Assembly (NCBI GenBank): GCA_037447655.1
Contig: JBBHKE010000004.1
Coordinates: 1-38,177, forward strand
DNA from: Zygnema cylindricum
Taxonomy: Eukaryota > Streptophyta > Zygnematophyceae > Zygnematales > Zygnemataceae
Reading direction: 5' to 3'
DNA: 38,177 bases
Below, one piece after another: positions 18,457-28,830 of the stretch (its first letter is position 1; the number at the start of each line of letters is the position of its first letter). The notes under the pieces are model-generated. The model had not been told where the DNA came from, did no database searches, and was given only the letters and a program-made list of their open reading frames with translations. The position numbers were made by a program, and so were the translations under genes.

Positions 18457-19278
18457 TTAGGGAAATGTACCATTAACTTTGTACTTTTTCAAGTACGGGT
18501 GGGTACGAGAAGTCGCGAGAAAATCGAGTTTCGGTTAACTTTTAATTTCTTGAACGCGTTTCAGGTAACGGTTAACAATTTAGGAGCGTGACGTAACCTG
18601 ATCGGATGTCGGGTACTCAGATTTTGAAAAAAAAACAGTCGTTTTCGGTTACCTAAAGTTTTGACTTTTGCGACCTTACATGTCTTTTAAGGCTCTCCGT
18701 AATTAATATACATGCGATACATCGAAGGACAATGCGTCATTGTCTAAATTACGATAGATGATGTAGATTTACATTCTGTATATTCTATTGAACGCCTGAA
18801 TATCGAATGTAACTAAACTCTAAGAATTATCAGCTGATTATCAACAATTTTCACGATATTGTTACGTATCGGCAGAGTCAGAATAAATCAATTTAGGAGC
18901 TTATCCTTGTTAAGGTACAGAGAAATGGCGAAATATTATTTACAATTCTGAGCAATAAACGTCACTAAGAATTACGACCATTGAGTATTAGTACGAGTCG
19001 GCCTCCACATATGGGATGTAACCTGCACATATTTCCCTCCACCTTTAGTGGATTGAAAGCTATTGAGGCAAACACCTTATCGCTGAGGTGTAAAAATGTT
19101 AGAATCTCCTCTGAAGGAAGGCCAGGCCTAGGCGGCTTTAGCTCTTAACAGCTATACATAGAATTGGCAATCAGAAGTGTGATACTAAGCCTAACATATA
19201 AACCCCGCATTTCTCGATACACTACGAATCAGTACTGCAGCGCCAGACTTGCTGCTGTTCACTGCAATTCCCAAATAT
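18457..19278. other. unassigned spacer
   Basis: Less AT-rich than the surroundings, with no LTR, TIR or repeat. The part 18990-19250 (CGGCCTCCACATATGGG, GCTATTGAGGCAAACACC) looks like unique sequence but carries no convincing open frame, splice pattern or RNA fold that I can support. Confidence 0.4.
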
Positions 19279-19369
19279 TAGTGTTGTGTATCGGTAAGGA
19301 TTTGCCGATAACCGAAATGGACCTTTTTTCGGGTACCCGATAATCGATACATTGGTACGATATATCGCC

Positions 19370-19430
19370 ATCGGTGTTATCGCCGATAAATAACAGATAT
19401 TTATCGGTTATTATCGGCGATAACACCGAT
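19370..19430. repeat. 19-bp perfect hairpin
   Basis: ATCGGTGTTATCGCCGATA at 19370-19388 is perfectly complementary to 19412-19430, with a 23-nt loop. It is subterminal in the TA-flanked element. A weaker related sequence, TTGGTGTTATCGCGATA, lies near the other end at 20820. Confidence 0.9.
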
Positions 19431-19477
19431 ATCGATAACTATCGGCGATATATGTACGGACCGTACAGATAAATGTA

Positions 19478-19682
19478 CTCACAACCCCTATCTACTGAGG
19501 TGCCTACCAATCAGATCATTTGTACAAGCCGAAAGTACAGTAGCCGGCATAAGATATGTGCGACTTTAATGCGGCTCCAGTTAAAACGATGTACCTTTCA
19601 CATCCGACAACATGGCTCCCTTTGTTCCTTGGGATCGACTAGAAACCTGCCACGTGTCAATCCGTCCGTTTTTTTGGCATTA
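19478..19682 (-). repeat. copia-LTR-like fragment, part 1
   Basis: CCCCTATCTACTGAGGTGCC, ACCAATCAGATCA and later CCACGTGTCAATCCG follow the same order as the minus-strand alpha LTR at 2125-2310 (CTCCTATCTACTGAAG, ACCAATCAGATTA, CCACGTGG). The GTAC cores here do not keep the LTR spacing. It is interrupted at 19683 by the Tourist-like MITE. Confidence 0.5.
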
Positions 19683-20419
19683 GGGTAACATTCCATTAGG
19701 TGGTCCCAGTAAACGTACGGACAATTCTACTCGCAGCGTTTACTGGAAGTCCGCTCCATTTTGTCGGGCCAAAAACAAACGTTACTCAACTATGATTGGC
19801 GCCACATAGGTTACATTCCAGATTCAGAAAATCTCAAAAAAATCTACAAACGGAAAGTCAGAACGACATATCTGTACGACCGGAGGTAGTTTATGATTCG
19901 TACGTAAATTTTGCGGCCAAATTTTGATTTTGAAAATGAAAATCAAAATTTCGAAAAAGAAAAGTAAAAAGACACGGCAAAATTTGAAGGTCGCGGCAAA
20001 CTTTGAATGTCGTTGGGTGTCAAACGGAGCGTGCGAGGATATTTTCGAACTCATCTACATCTAGCGTGGCAGGCGGCAAATGGCCTGTACGACTTGCACG
20101 CCTGTAATCGCTTGTTCAAAGTACATATGTATTTTTTTTTTGTTGTGTACCAATGGCAATGATCTTGTGGCCCCCAACTCTCCTCGCGAAGAGAGTTGGG
20201 GCCCACTACATGATGTGCCCGATTGCTTCGCGGATCTCAAAAAGTAAAACATCCAACGGTCAAGAATTACGCCTACATCATTGGAGCTTCCCGACAGCTT
20301 TCCAGAAACGATGTTTCTTCTGACAAAAAAAAAAATATGGTACGGCTCTGTACGGTGCTGTACGAAAACGCACGGCGTCCAGTAACGAACCCAACTTTTC
20401 GTCTAATGGAATGTTACCC
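19683..20419. mobile_element. Tourist-like MITE, 737 bp, TTA target duplication
   Basis: The left end GGGTAACATTCCATTAG and the right end CTAATGGAATGTTACCC are perfect 17-bp inverted repeats. TTA is duplicated at 19680-19682 and 20420-20422. GGG-initial TIRs plus a TTA duplication fit the PIF/Harbinger superfamily. No transposase is present. It contains a strong internal hairpin at 20167-20206. Confidence 0.85.
20167..20206. repeat. 16-bp hairpin inside the Tourist-like MITE
   Basis: 20167-20182 pairs with 20191-20206 with one mismatch in 16 bp (core CCCCAACTCTC / GAGAGTTGGGG), with an 8-nt loop CTCGCGAA-like. Confidence 0.85.
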
Positions 20420-20422
20420 TTA

Positions 20423-20600
20423 GCCGCCAAAAAAGCCATTCCGGGATGCTGACGCTCACGTTGGCCGTCCGCTCGTTTTTTCTCATTGAAAGTTGTCCGT
20501 TCAATACCGGCGGCGCGCAGAATGTTCTTTTGCATCCGTTGTACCTTGTGTCTGCCGTCCTTTTTCCGTTCCATGATCATAAGTTTGTCAGTACAATGCC
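20423..20600 (-). repeat. copia-LTR-like fragment, part 2
   Basis: GCCGCCAAAAAAGCCATTCCGG continues what ends at 19679 and resembles the region after the G-box in the LTRs (CGCCAAAGTGACCACTCCGG in alpha at 2320). Similarity fades beyond about 20560. Confidence 0.4.
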
Positions 20601-20892
20601 GTACGCTCCCTTAATATTTATGTTCACTTAACCGGCGAGAAAGTTCTACAAAGTGCAGCGTATTTTTTCGTCAAAGTCCGTAAGTTTCCCATAAAAAAAC
20701 GTACATTTATCGTAAATTTATAGTTCAGTTTACCGGACATAGAGTACTCCAAACATAAAGTACAGAAAGTACAGATATATCGGGACCTATTACCGTTGGA
20801 TAACCGATAACTATCGGTATTGGTGTTATCGCGATATTTTTTTTACCGATACATTACACTAGTAAAAATGATATAAGGAGCACAAGAAGGTA

Positions 20893-21180
20893 CACCGCGA
20901 ATCATTATTAGTGTCAAGGTCACTAATTTGGGTTCTTAAAATTTTGATTTTTTTCCCGAAATATTATACTTTATCTTAATTTTTCATTAACATTAATTGA
21001 TATACCGTACAAAATAGCGCGAAGTCCGATAGTATAGTAATATATAATTAGTGTGGTGTACAGTCTTTGTTTGACAGTACATAAATGAATCATTTTAGTT
21101 GAAATTTAAAAAATGAAATTTTAAATCATACGCACATGCATGCGAACGTGCGCTAAAAAAAGGGTCCAACCTCGTCGCCA
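20893..21180. mobile_element. TA-target MITE copy, left end intact
   Basis: It begins CACCGCGAATCATTATTAG after TA (20891-20892) and matches the reverse of 1005-1536 for about 290 bp, including GGGTTCTTAAAATTTTGATTT, TTAGTGTGGTGTA and GCATGCGAACGTGCGC. Similarity stops near 21180, so the right end is lost or has been displaced. Confidence 0.65.
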
Positions 21181-21184
21181 AAAA

Positions 21185-21840
21185 CCACGTTCGCACACAT
21201 TCCCCTACAATCTTCTCGTTTGAAGTGTGAATATAAAATAAGTTCCTATGTAGGAGGTCACGAACTTTCAGTTAAATAATTGAACAATGTGTAGTTACAC
21301 GCCTACATATAACGTCTTGAAACTGCGAGCTCTTACTTGATGTGATTTTTTGTTGTTTCGTTTATATAAACATTATAACATGTTTTGTGTCAAATTAAAG
21401 TCAATATGTATCTTGTTTTGGTGGAAACGAACGAATTTAACGTAAATGTTTATTTTAATATGGTTTTTAGATGTGATTTCACCATGAATTAGAATTAATG
21501 TATACGTTAACAAGGGGCCAAAGTGACAAAAGGACCACAAATTACAGTTAATGGGCCAAAAGAAATAGAATAAAAAGTATAACATTTGGCGTTGGTTATA
21601 TTTGGGTCGAAGTAATGCCAAATGCGGACTATCTACAGAAAAAAAATGGATCATTTTTTGGACGAATCACATCCAACCAAATATTTTGTTTTTTTTTTTT
21701 AGGGATTTGACGCTGCGCCGTCATTTTGGCAAACAGTCAAATTTCTTTTGTTTCATGAGGAAGCAAACAAAAATGCCGCCACCACTTTCATTTTGCTTCC
21801 ATGGATTTGCGTGTGGGGGCTCTTTCTCCCTCGCCATATC
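21185..21840. other. AT-rich spacer, nothing recognised
   Basis: No TIR, LTR or coding signal. Open frames here lack motifs. Confidence 0.4.
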
Positions 21841-22634
21841 TGGCGCCCCTCCGTTTCCCTCTTCATTGACTTCGCCCCCCTTCCATCTCATTTTTCTCTC
21901 GAACCTACCTATGCTCGTCTCCCTCTTATTTTTTAGAGTGTTTTTTAAAATGTGCTTCCTCTCCTTGTTGACCTCTCCCTTTACCTCTCTCTCTCCCTCT
22001 CAATCTACCTCCATCCCCTCTCTTTTTCCTTCTCCTTTTCCAACTCCCTCTCCTTTTCTCTCTCTCTTTCCCTCTCCTCCTCCCTCTCCCTCTCTGTACT
22101 TCTCACCCTCTCGATCTACCGCACTATCTCCCTCCCCTTCTTCCTCTCCCTCTCCCCAATTCCTTAATCTGCAACTATCTCTCCATCTCCCTTTTTGTTG
22201 TCACACTACCTTCAATTTACTATGTATTTTTATCTCATTTAACTCTCATTTTGATTTTGTTTGTTTCTCTCTCCCCTATGGTACTCAGCGATGAGACTGC
22301 TTCATCGTTGAATGATTTGTTTTATATCTTGTCAGTCTATAACGAGACTTTTTTGGTGCTGAATGGCATGTTTCCCTCCCCTATCCTCTCCCTTTTATCC
22401 ATTTTACTTAGTTGCTCTTTCTCCCTCTCCCTCTCCTTCTCCCTTTCCTCCCTCTCTCTATCTGCTTCCATCTCTCCCTCTCCCTCTCCTTTTATCGTTT
22501 CCCTCCCACCCTCTTGATTTGCCGCACTATATCATCCCCCTCTCTTTCTCCCTCCCTCTCTTCCCCTTTCTCTCTCCCTTACCTACTCTTTCTACCTCTC
22601 TCTCTCCCTTTCCCTTTCCCTTTCCCTCTCATCT
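21841..22634. repeat. CT-rich low-complexity tract
   Basis: Long runs of CTCTCC, CCCTCT and CTTTCC variants on the plus strand. A phrase like GCCGCACTATATC / ACCGCACTATCTCC recurs at about 22117 and 22520, and CTGCACTATCTCC occurs at 29031 beyond element E. The open frames across it translate to Ser/Pro/Leu repeats and are composition artefacts. Confidence 0.9.
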
Positions 22635-22759
22635 TGAAATTAAGAGGTCTCCAGTAACCCATAAAATGAGCAGCCTATGTAAAGCCTCTAAGATAATATA
22701 TGCCCTTTTCACTTTCCCACTGAAAAAGTGCTGCCCAAGCATACAAATATTTTGACCAC

Positions 22760-22775
22760 CCTCACTCCTGTGAGG
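22760..22775 (-). promoter_or_regulatory. leader hairpin in E 3' LTR
   Basis: CCTCAC pairs with GTGAGG over a 4-nt loop, preceded by GGGAGTC on the minus strand. In the 5' LTR (28268-28283) one pair is a T-G wobble. Confidence 0.6.
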
Positions 22776-22949
22776 AAAAGACTCCCTTGAGTCAAACGCA
22801 AAAAAAATCACTAAATTTGCTCCCCTTAGCAGTAAGTAATGGCTGGCCAAAGATGGCCTATAAATACAAAAAGTCACTTAGAGAGAGGCGCCTCAAACAC
22901 GCTAAGTCTGTTAACTCCTACTCACAACTACCTACTACTCTATCATAGG

Positions 22950-23017
22950 CCAATCAAGAGGGTGTATAGTATAAGAACGTACAGTGGTCGATTGTACTTC
23001 TTGTATGGCTATTATAC
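22950..23017 (-). promoter_or_regulatory. GTAC array with CCAAT box, E 3' LTR (decayed)
   Basis: CCAAT at 22950-22954. At the expected distances of 18, 10, 15, 9 and 11 bp are GTAT (22969), GTAC (22979), GTAC (22994), GTAT (23003) and ATAC (23014). All deviations are single substitutions. Confidence 0.5.
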
Positions 23018-23315
23018 AATTAGGCCTTTTGGTTGACACTTGTTAACATGGGAGCCATCGTTCCTCCTCCCCTCTTTTTCGGCGTCCAATGATGTGGCGC
23101 CACGTGGCATAGCACGCCGCTATGTTCGAAAGCTGCCAAAGATTCATTTTAGTTTGTCGAGGGCGAGGACGTTTGTCCGATCATGTATTTTACATAGTTA
23201 TATATTCTCGTCCGCGAGCGCCATTTGACTATAGATGCCGTTTCATCAATTTTGGTATGTTTTAGTGAAAGTGACGTTTGCATAACACTTTAATTAAATA
23301 ACGAACTTAAAAGTA

Positions 23316-23514
23316 CATCGTGAATCGTTGTTAGCCTTATGTACGGTATATCAGGACCCTAAAATTTTGACATTGATACCTTAAATATAATTAATTATAC
23401 TATTTAAGAATGTGGACCATAATTTACGATGTCTGCTGACACTAAACTAGAATGAATGATGCTAATTTTTTCTTTCCACTAATAATTTCTATACGCAAAT
23501 AACGATTCAAGGTG
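23316..23514. mobile_element. TA-target MITE, 199 bp, inside E 3' LTR
   Basis: The left end CATCGTGAATCGTTGTTAG and the right end CAAATAACGATTCAAGGTG are inverted repeats of the CACCGCGAATCG family. TA is duplicated at 23314-23315 and 23515-23516. The matching place in the 5' LTR reads AAATAGTATCGTTTTGTCAA with a single TA (28818-28819), an empty site. This proves both ends and the 2-bp duplication. Confidence 0.95.
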
Positions 23515-23530
23515 TATCGTTTCGTCAACC

Positions 23531-23604
23531 CCATTATGGTTAAGGCGTACATCCACATAGCACTTTGCAGACCTAGGTTGAAATTAGGTTTAGGGCATCA
23601 TTTT
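23531..23604 (+). other. tRNA-like module, antisense in E 3' LTR (degraded)
   Basis: ATGGTTAAGGCG at 23536-23547 as a D-arm remnant, GGTTGAAATTAGG at 23576-23588 as a B-box remnant, TTTT at 23601-23604. It aligns with the D and G modules. Confidence 0.55.
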
Positions 23605-23759
23605 GGTAATCTATCATTTTGTCTGCCTGTCTGTCTGTTTCTTTCTAACTATGGCGGCATCCATGGTGATTCCCTCTCTCTCTCTTCACTTTAGAGTCTA
23701 AATTTAGCAGTGAATATTAATTACCTTTTTTCAACAATCCCCTTAATTCTTAGTCAACT

Positions 23760-24601
23760 TTTAATTTATGTCCACAATATTCTATGTAATAATTCAACTT
23801 AGGGGAAGGCACTAGTTTTGTCATCATGTCTGCAATCATCTCTTATCACTTTTATCAACCAATTTAATTATTTTATCCTCAACCTTCTTTTTGACAGAGC
23901 TTAGTCTTAAATCCATATGTTTAACTTTGAAATGGTTTTTGCGATTAGTTGCGATAGAGATAAGAGCCTGATTATCACAAAAGACATTCTGAGTCCTTAA
24001 TTTCATGAACCCAAGTTCTTCGAGTAGAGATTTTACCCTAATTAATTTTTTAGTGGCAGCACATGAAGCCATGTATTCAACCTCCATAGTGGATTGAGCA
24101 ACTACTTTCTGTTGCTTGTTACTCCAACAGCATGCACCAGATCCAATTTGCAACACATATCCAGTTGTGCATTGTCTCAAAGGCACATACCCATAAGTGG
24201 CATCACTATCTGTGGTGGTGTGAGTGTGCTCCCCTCCAAAATGCAACAATAATTCCCTTGTTCCCACCAAATATCTCATCACTCTTTTGGCTGCTTCACA
24301 GTCTCTTTTTCTAGGTTCATTTAGACTTCTATTTAGAACACCTACAGTCGCAGCTATGTCTAAACGTCTATAGTTCATAAAATGAAATAAAATGCCTATA
24401 ATTTGTCGATGAGGAATTCCTTCCATAAACCTCTTTTTTTCCTCATCCATCTCATCATTCAAAATCAATATCCCTCCTTCTTCACTCCCATTCGATACTT
24501 TCTTTAGATCAATGGGAGTGGTACACCCATTTGCTTTTTTGATCTAAAATTTTTATAGCATATTAACTATAACTTGTTTTTGAGTGAGTCTGTTAATTCT
24601 A
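23760..24601 (-). pseudogene. element E connection and RNase H
   Basis: The open part 24468-23836 (210 residues) runs from ILNDEMDEEKKRFMEGIPHRQ through RLDIAATVGVLNRSLNEP to RNase H. The acidic residues are TTDSDATY (the first Asp has a changed context), Glu of STMEVEYMA, Asp of FCDNQAL and Asp of KHMDLR. The natural C-terminus MMTK-VPSPK is past a stop at 23836, down to about 23760. 24601-24469 is the connection, with a stop and a frame change. Confidence 0.85.
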
Positions 24602-25367
24602 TTCCCTCCACCCCTCTCCATTTGAATCCCAAAATGTATTTTGCTTTGCCGAGATCTTTCTTGCCAAACCAACTTCTAAGATCTTATTTGAGTTTGTTAA
24701 TTTTATCTAAGGAGTTGCTTAAGACTAACAAATCATCAACATAATTAGCAAGAAATATCACTCTTTTTTCATCCTGAATCATAGATATGGAGTGATCAGA
24801 ACTTATTTTAATATTTCTCAAACCTCTCAAAAATTCGTCCAATTTTATGTTCCATTGCAGCAGGGCTTGCTTAAGGCCATAAAGTGATATCATCATTTGC
24901 ATATCTTGCTTTTTTCTGTACTTTCCACGAATCTTTCCAATTGCCTAATATAGATTTCTAATTCCAACTCTCCATTTAAAAATGCGGTCTTAATATCTAT
25001 CTGGTGTATTTCGATATCTTCTGGTGCGGCTAAACTTAAGAGGATTGTGATAGAGGGAAATTTGACTATCGGTGCCAAGTTTTTTTCATAGTCTATTCCT
25101 TCTTTCTGAGTATAACCTTTAGCAACCAACCTAACTTTATATATTATTCAATAGTATTATTTGGGTTTAGTTTAAGCTTAAAAACCCACATATATCAAAT
25201 TATTTTTTAGTTCGTTGGATAGTCTACCAACTCCCATGTATTGGGTTCCATGATAGAAGCCATTTCTTCATTGATGGCAGTGATCCATCGGCTGCGTTTT
25301 GGGGTATTTACGGCCTCTAAGTATGTTTAAGGTTCATCAAGGTGAGACATCTTTGTGAGTTGGTTAT
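24602..25367 (-). pseudogene. element E reverse transcriptase (broken)
   Basis: 25129-24893: VAKGYTQKEGIDYEKNLAPIVKF, then IEIHQIDIKTAFLNGELELEIY with the first catalytic Asp. 24902-24684: ISLYGLKQALLQW and the active site ANYVDDLLVLS. The TF of the usual ETFAPVV motif is NL. At least three frame changes and several stops lie between these parts and before 25129. Confidence 0.87.
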
Positions 25368-26132
25368 TTACTTGTCTTTTTTAAAGTAGTTTCCTATTTT
25401 TTCTTCCTCTTTCGAAATTTGACGCCGATATGGAAAGCATCCTCGGGTTTCGTTTAAAAGATTTTGAACTCCTATATCTTCGAATTCAAGTGTTTGATCA
25501 AGTTCCTCGTCGGTTTTCACTTCGTATTGTGGCGTTTTCTCAGATGTTGTCTTTCTGTCATTCTCATTTGGTATATCTGCAAATTTTTCGTTCTCTTCGT
25601 CTTCCTTCTCTTCATTTCCAAAGTCAATGTCAAAAAATAGAGGCTGTTCAGATCTGATTTTGACTTTTTTTTTATATTTGAATGGATCAATAGACTTTAC
25701 TTCATTCATCACTATTATGTGTTTTACCAAAATGATATCTCTCTTTTTCAAGTCATACACTAGATATCATTTTGTTCTCTCATCATATCTTAAAAGATAT
25801 TTTGCTTTCCCTCTTCCTTGTAACTTCCATGTAGTCTTATCGGAATCGAAACTGTAGACTTGACTTCCGAACACTCTCCAACAAGACAAATGTGGTTTTT
25901 TTTTTGTCCACCTTTCATACGGAGTTTCATCTATATTTGTTTAAGTTAGAACTCTATTTTTGATGAAGTTAGCATAGTTCATAGACTCTGCCCAAAACCG
26001 GAATCCTATCTTTTTATCAGTTATCATACTTCTAGATATATCTCCTAAAGTTCTATTTACTCTTTCTGCTACTCCATTTTGTTCTGGATAATAAAGAATC
26101 GTTTTCTTATGATGGATTCCCTTTTCTTTCAT
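25368..26132 (-). pseudogene. element E integrase, core to linker
   Basis: 26132-25941 holds GIHHKKTILYYPEQNGVAERVNRTLGD with the third catalytic residue (Glu) and ESMNYANFIKNRVLT. 25940-25761 covers YERW and VFGSQVY with frame changes. 25760-25368 is YDLKKRDIILVKHIIVMNE and the acidic linker. Confidence 0.87.
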
Positions 26133-27194
26133 GATTTCTTCAAATTTCCTTGAGATGTATTCTTTCCCATAATCACTTTTTATCTCTTTTATTGAGGTTT
26201 TATGTAATTTTTATTCCCTTACTTTGTATTTTTAGAAACATCTTAGTACCTCTGAGTTATGTCTAAGAAAGTATACCTTAGTGTATCTAGACCAATCATC
26301 TTTAATGGTTAGCATCCATCTTTTCCCCCAGTGTGAAGCTTACCTAGCTGGTCCCCAAACATCAGTGTGAACAAGATCTAATACTTTCTCTCTTCTAAAT
26401 GTGGATGCCTTTGGAAATGTGAGTCATTGAATTTTCCTTTGGGCACATCCATATCAATCATCTGAGATCTCATCATCTCCTAACTCAATTCTATAAATAT
26501 TTCGTTTTTCTTCATTTTCTTTAATATATCTAGATACACATGACACAAACTCTTGTGCCAAAGCATCATATCACTTTCCCACGAGTAGAGAACACTTTTT
26601 TCTTTGCAAAGTACAATTCTGAACATTGTTTGACTACCTTTTTGAGCTATGAAATAAACGTATAATCAAAGCTAGCAGTGAAGATTCCTTTTCTTAGTTC
26701 CTGTTTCGAACTCTTTTTCATCAAGATCAGCTGTACAAAATAGATTCTTGCTAAATTCTGGAATGTAAAAAACACCTGAGAGTGTTACAATTGAAGTCTT
26801 TCCATCAACTAGAACTTTTAAATGATCCGATCCAACAAGACTTGTGGTTTCTATTCTACCATCTCAGTACTCTATCTCAATTGTTGGAATTTTCCTCAAT
26901 TTAGTAAACCACCTCTTATCCTTGCATATATGCATTGAAGCACCAGAGTCTATCATCCACCCATCCTCACGTGGATCCCTCTTACCTCCAAAAGCACAAT
27001 TTTGTCTCCTTGGAATGTTGGTATGCCTCCCAGTGGTTTTCGGATTAAGGAGAAGCTCCTCAAGCTCCTCTTCTGGTTCGGTTATTTCATATTCTTCCTC
27101 GTCATGAACCTGAGTCAGAAAATACTTTTTTTTTCTCCATCTCTTGAGGAACCTTATCCATCTTTCAGTCAAAGATCTGCAAGTTTGACACAAT
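26133..27194 (-). pseudogene. element E protease and integrase N-terminal part
   Basis: 27193-26864 carries EEYEITEPEEELEELL and the intact protease motif MIDSGASMHIC. A stop at 26864 follows IEIEY where relatives have IEYGDGR. Further on the CCHH-type integrase finger is damaged: the WHKRLGH motif reads WHKSLCH and the first Cys of CSGCAQGK is a stop. HTDVWGP with the first catalytic Asp is recognisable near 26370. Confidence 0.85.
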
Positions 27195-28085
27195 TAGCCA
27201 TATAATGTCCCGGTTTCTTGCAGAAGTGATATAGTCCACCTCCAGGAGCTCCTACCCCTTGTCGATCAAAATGTGCCACCTCCTTGTTTTTTTCTTCAAA
27301 AGTTTGGATAAGGATCCTTTCCCTTTTCCTCATCACTCTTGCACCAATCAGATCCTGTAGCTAATGCTTAAACACTCACACTTCCTTTCCTAAGTTATAT
27401 GGTACTCTCTTTCACTAAAATCATCCCCAGTGTATCATCCCAATTCGAATTGCTATCACCTGGATCTTCTAACTGATTAATGATATTCTTATACACTTCA
27501 AGTAGTTTCATTATTAGTGTATTTATTCTTTGTCTCTTAGACCATGAGTTACCTACACTTTGTAGTTCCCCAAATAATGTGATTAAATCATTGCAATAAT
27601 CATTCATACTTCATTCCATATAAATATAAGGTGAAATCTTATTTTTTGCCAATTGTTGGTCCTACAACGACCCACTCTTATATTTGTTTACAAGAGACAC
27701 CCAAATCTGAGAGGAAGATCTAACATGCATAATGGGAATGGCAATACCCATCACCACACTTTTGAGAATTAAGAGCTTAGCCACCTTGTCCTTATTGTTC
27801 CGATTTTTATATTATGACCATTTTGTCAGACTCCCTGTCACCATTCCTTGTGGAGGTGCCGGTATCGTCCTTTACAATGGAGTCCCTCGAGAAGTAACTC
27901 CTCCTTTTTCTCCTTTCATGATTATTTCCTCTCTTTCCTCGTCATTGTTAGTGATGGTGGGTGTGGTGGTGGAGGTGCCAGAAAAATATGTTCCTCCAAA
28001 CCTAGGTGGAAGTGGACATCGAATTTGCCCGGACACTATGCCCCATAATTGCTTCTCAAAAAGTTATCCCTCCATCATCATTTCC
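27195..28085 (-). pseudogene. element E gag
   Basis: The open piece 27607-27395 reads MNDYCNDLITLFGELQSVGNS and TLIMKLLEVYKNIINQLEDPGDSN, gag core. The knuckle at about 27195-27240 reads YHFCKKPGHYMANC: the first Cys has become Tyr. The N-terminal part up to about 28085 is broken. The plus-strand frames at 27732-28091 are its antisense shadow. Confidence 0.8.
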
Positions 28086-28127
28086 CAATAAAGAAAGTCT
28101 AATTCATTAAATATGGGCACCCAAGAC

Positions 28128-28141
28128 GGTGGGCCTATAAC
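28128..28141 (-). promoter_or_regulatory. primer-binding site of element E
   Basis: GTTATAGGCCCACC on the minus strand, one base after the LTR end AATTTCA. One mismatch to the iMet anticodon-arm complement. Confidence 0.8.
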
Positions 28142-28267
28142 TTGAAATTCTGTGGTCTTTATTTTCCCACAAAATGAGCAACTTATGTAAAGCCTCTATG
28201 ATAATATTTTCCCCTTTCACTTTCCCTATGAATAAGTGCCTCCCTGGCACACAAATTTTTGAACCAC

Positions 28268-28283
28268 CCTCATCCTTGTGAGG
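28268..28283 (-). promoter_or_regulatory. leader hairpin in E 5' LTR
   Basis: CCTCAT/GTGAGG in plus-strand order, with one T-G pair. Equivalent to 22760. Confidence 0.5.
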
Positions 28284-28457
28284 ACAAGATTGCATTGAGT
28301 CAAACCAAAAAATAATCACTAAATTTGGTCTTTTGAGCAGTAAGTTATGTCTGACCAAAGATGGCCTATAAATTCAAAAGGTCACTTGAAGAGAGGCGCC
28401 TCAAACACGCTAAGTCCCTTTAATCCTACTCACAACTAACTACTACTCTACCCTAGG

Positions 28458-28525
28458 CTAATCAAAAGGCTGTATAGTACAAGAACGTACAATGGCCGAT
28501 TGTACTTCTTGTACGACTATTGTAC
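28458..28525 (-). promoter_or_regulatory. GTAC array with CTAAT box, E 5' LTR
   Basis: All five cores are intact: starts on the plus strand 28522, 28511, 28502, 28487, 28477 (spacing 11, 9, 15, 10). CTAAT (28458-28462), a one-base variant of CCAAT, is 18 bp on. Confidence 0.65.
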
Positions 28526-28830
28526 AACATGGCCTTTTGGTTGACACTTGTTAACACGAGAGCCATCGTTCCTCCTCCCATCCTTTGGCGTTCGATGATG
28601 TGGCGCCACGTAGCACAGCGCCCGGCTATGTTTGAAAGCCGCCAAAGATTCATTCGGGTTTGGCGGGGGTGACGATGTATGTCTGATCATTTATTTTACA
28701 CGGTTAGATTTTCCTCCATGAGCGCCGTTTGACTATAGATGCCGTTTTGTCAATTTTGGTTTGTTTTAGTGATACTGACGTTTGCATAACACTTTAATTA
28801 AATAGCAAACTAAATAGTATCGTTTTGTCA

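Larger units (their letters stand above)
19281..20869. mobile_element. TA-flanked TIR element, TATCGGTAA ends, 1589 bp
   Basis: The left end GTGTTGTGTATCGGTAAGG and the right end, reverse complement GTGTAATGTATCGGTAAAA, are inverted repeats. Both are bordered by TA (19279-19280 and 20870-20871). The sub-terminal regions on both sides are rich in TATCGG/CCGATA. No transposase is recognisable. The interior resembles minus-strand copia LTR sequence and hosts a Tourist-like MITE. The TA target duplication places it with TA-targeting DNA elements. Confidence 0.7.
22635..23736 (-). repeat. 3' LTR of element E, carrying a MITE
   Basis: It runs (minus) from TGTTGAAAAAAGG at 23736 to AATTTCA at 22635. 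It is 1102 bp, of which 201 bp are a MITE plus its duplicated TA. Without it the LTR is 901 bp against 873 bp for the 5' copy. Confidence 0.9.

Noticed and set aside
18900-19260. 5S or other rRNA fragment (because of GTATTAGTACGAGTCGGCC)
   Set aside because: Only a short phrase is reminiscent; the remaining conserved 5S positions and internal control region are absent.
19279-20871. CACTA-type transposon, because the right end reads CACTA
   Set aside because: CACTA elements begin with CACTA and end with TAGTG. Here the orientation is reversed, and a TA duplication explains the border better.
21602-22755. Long open frames in the CT-rich tract (for example 230 and 130 residues)
   Set aside because: They translate to Ser/Pro/Leu/Phe repeats in several frames at once, which is a composition effect.
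27732-28091. 119-residue plus-strand open frame
   Set aside because: It is the antisense of E gag and 5' leader; no motif of its own.
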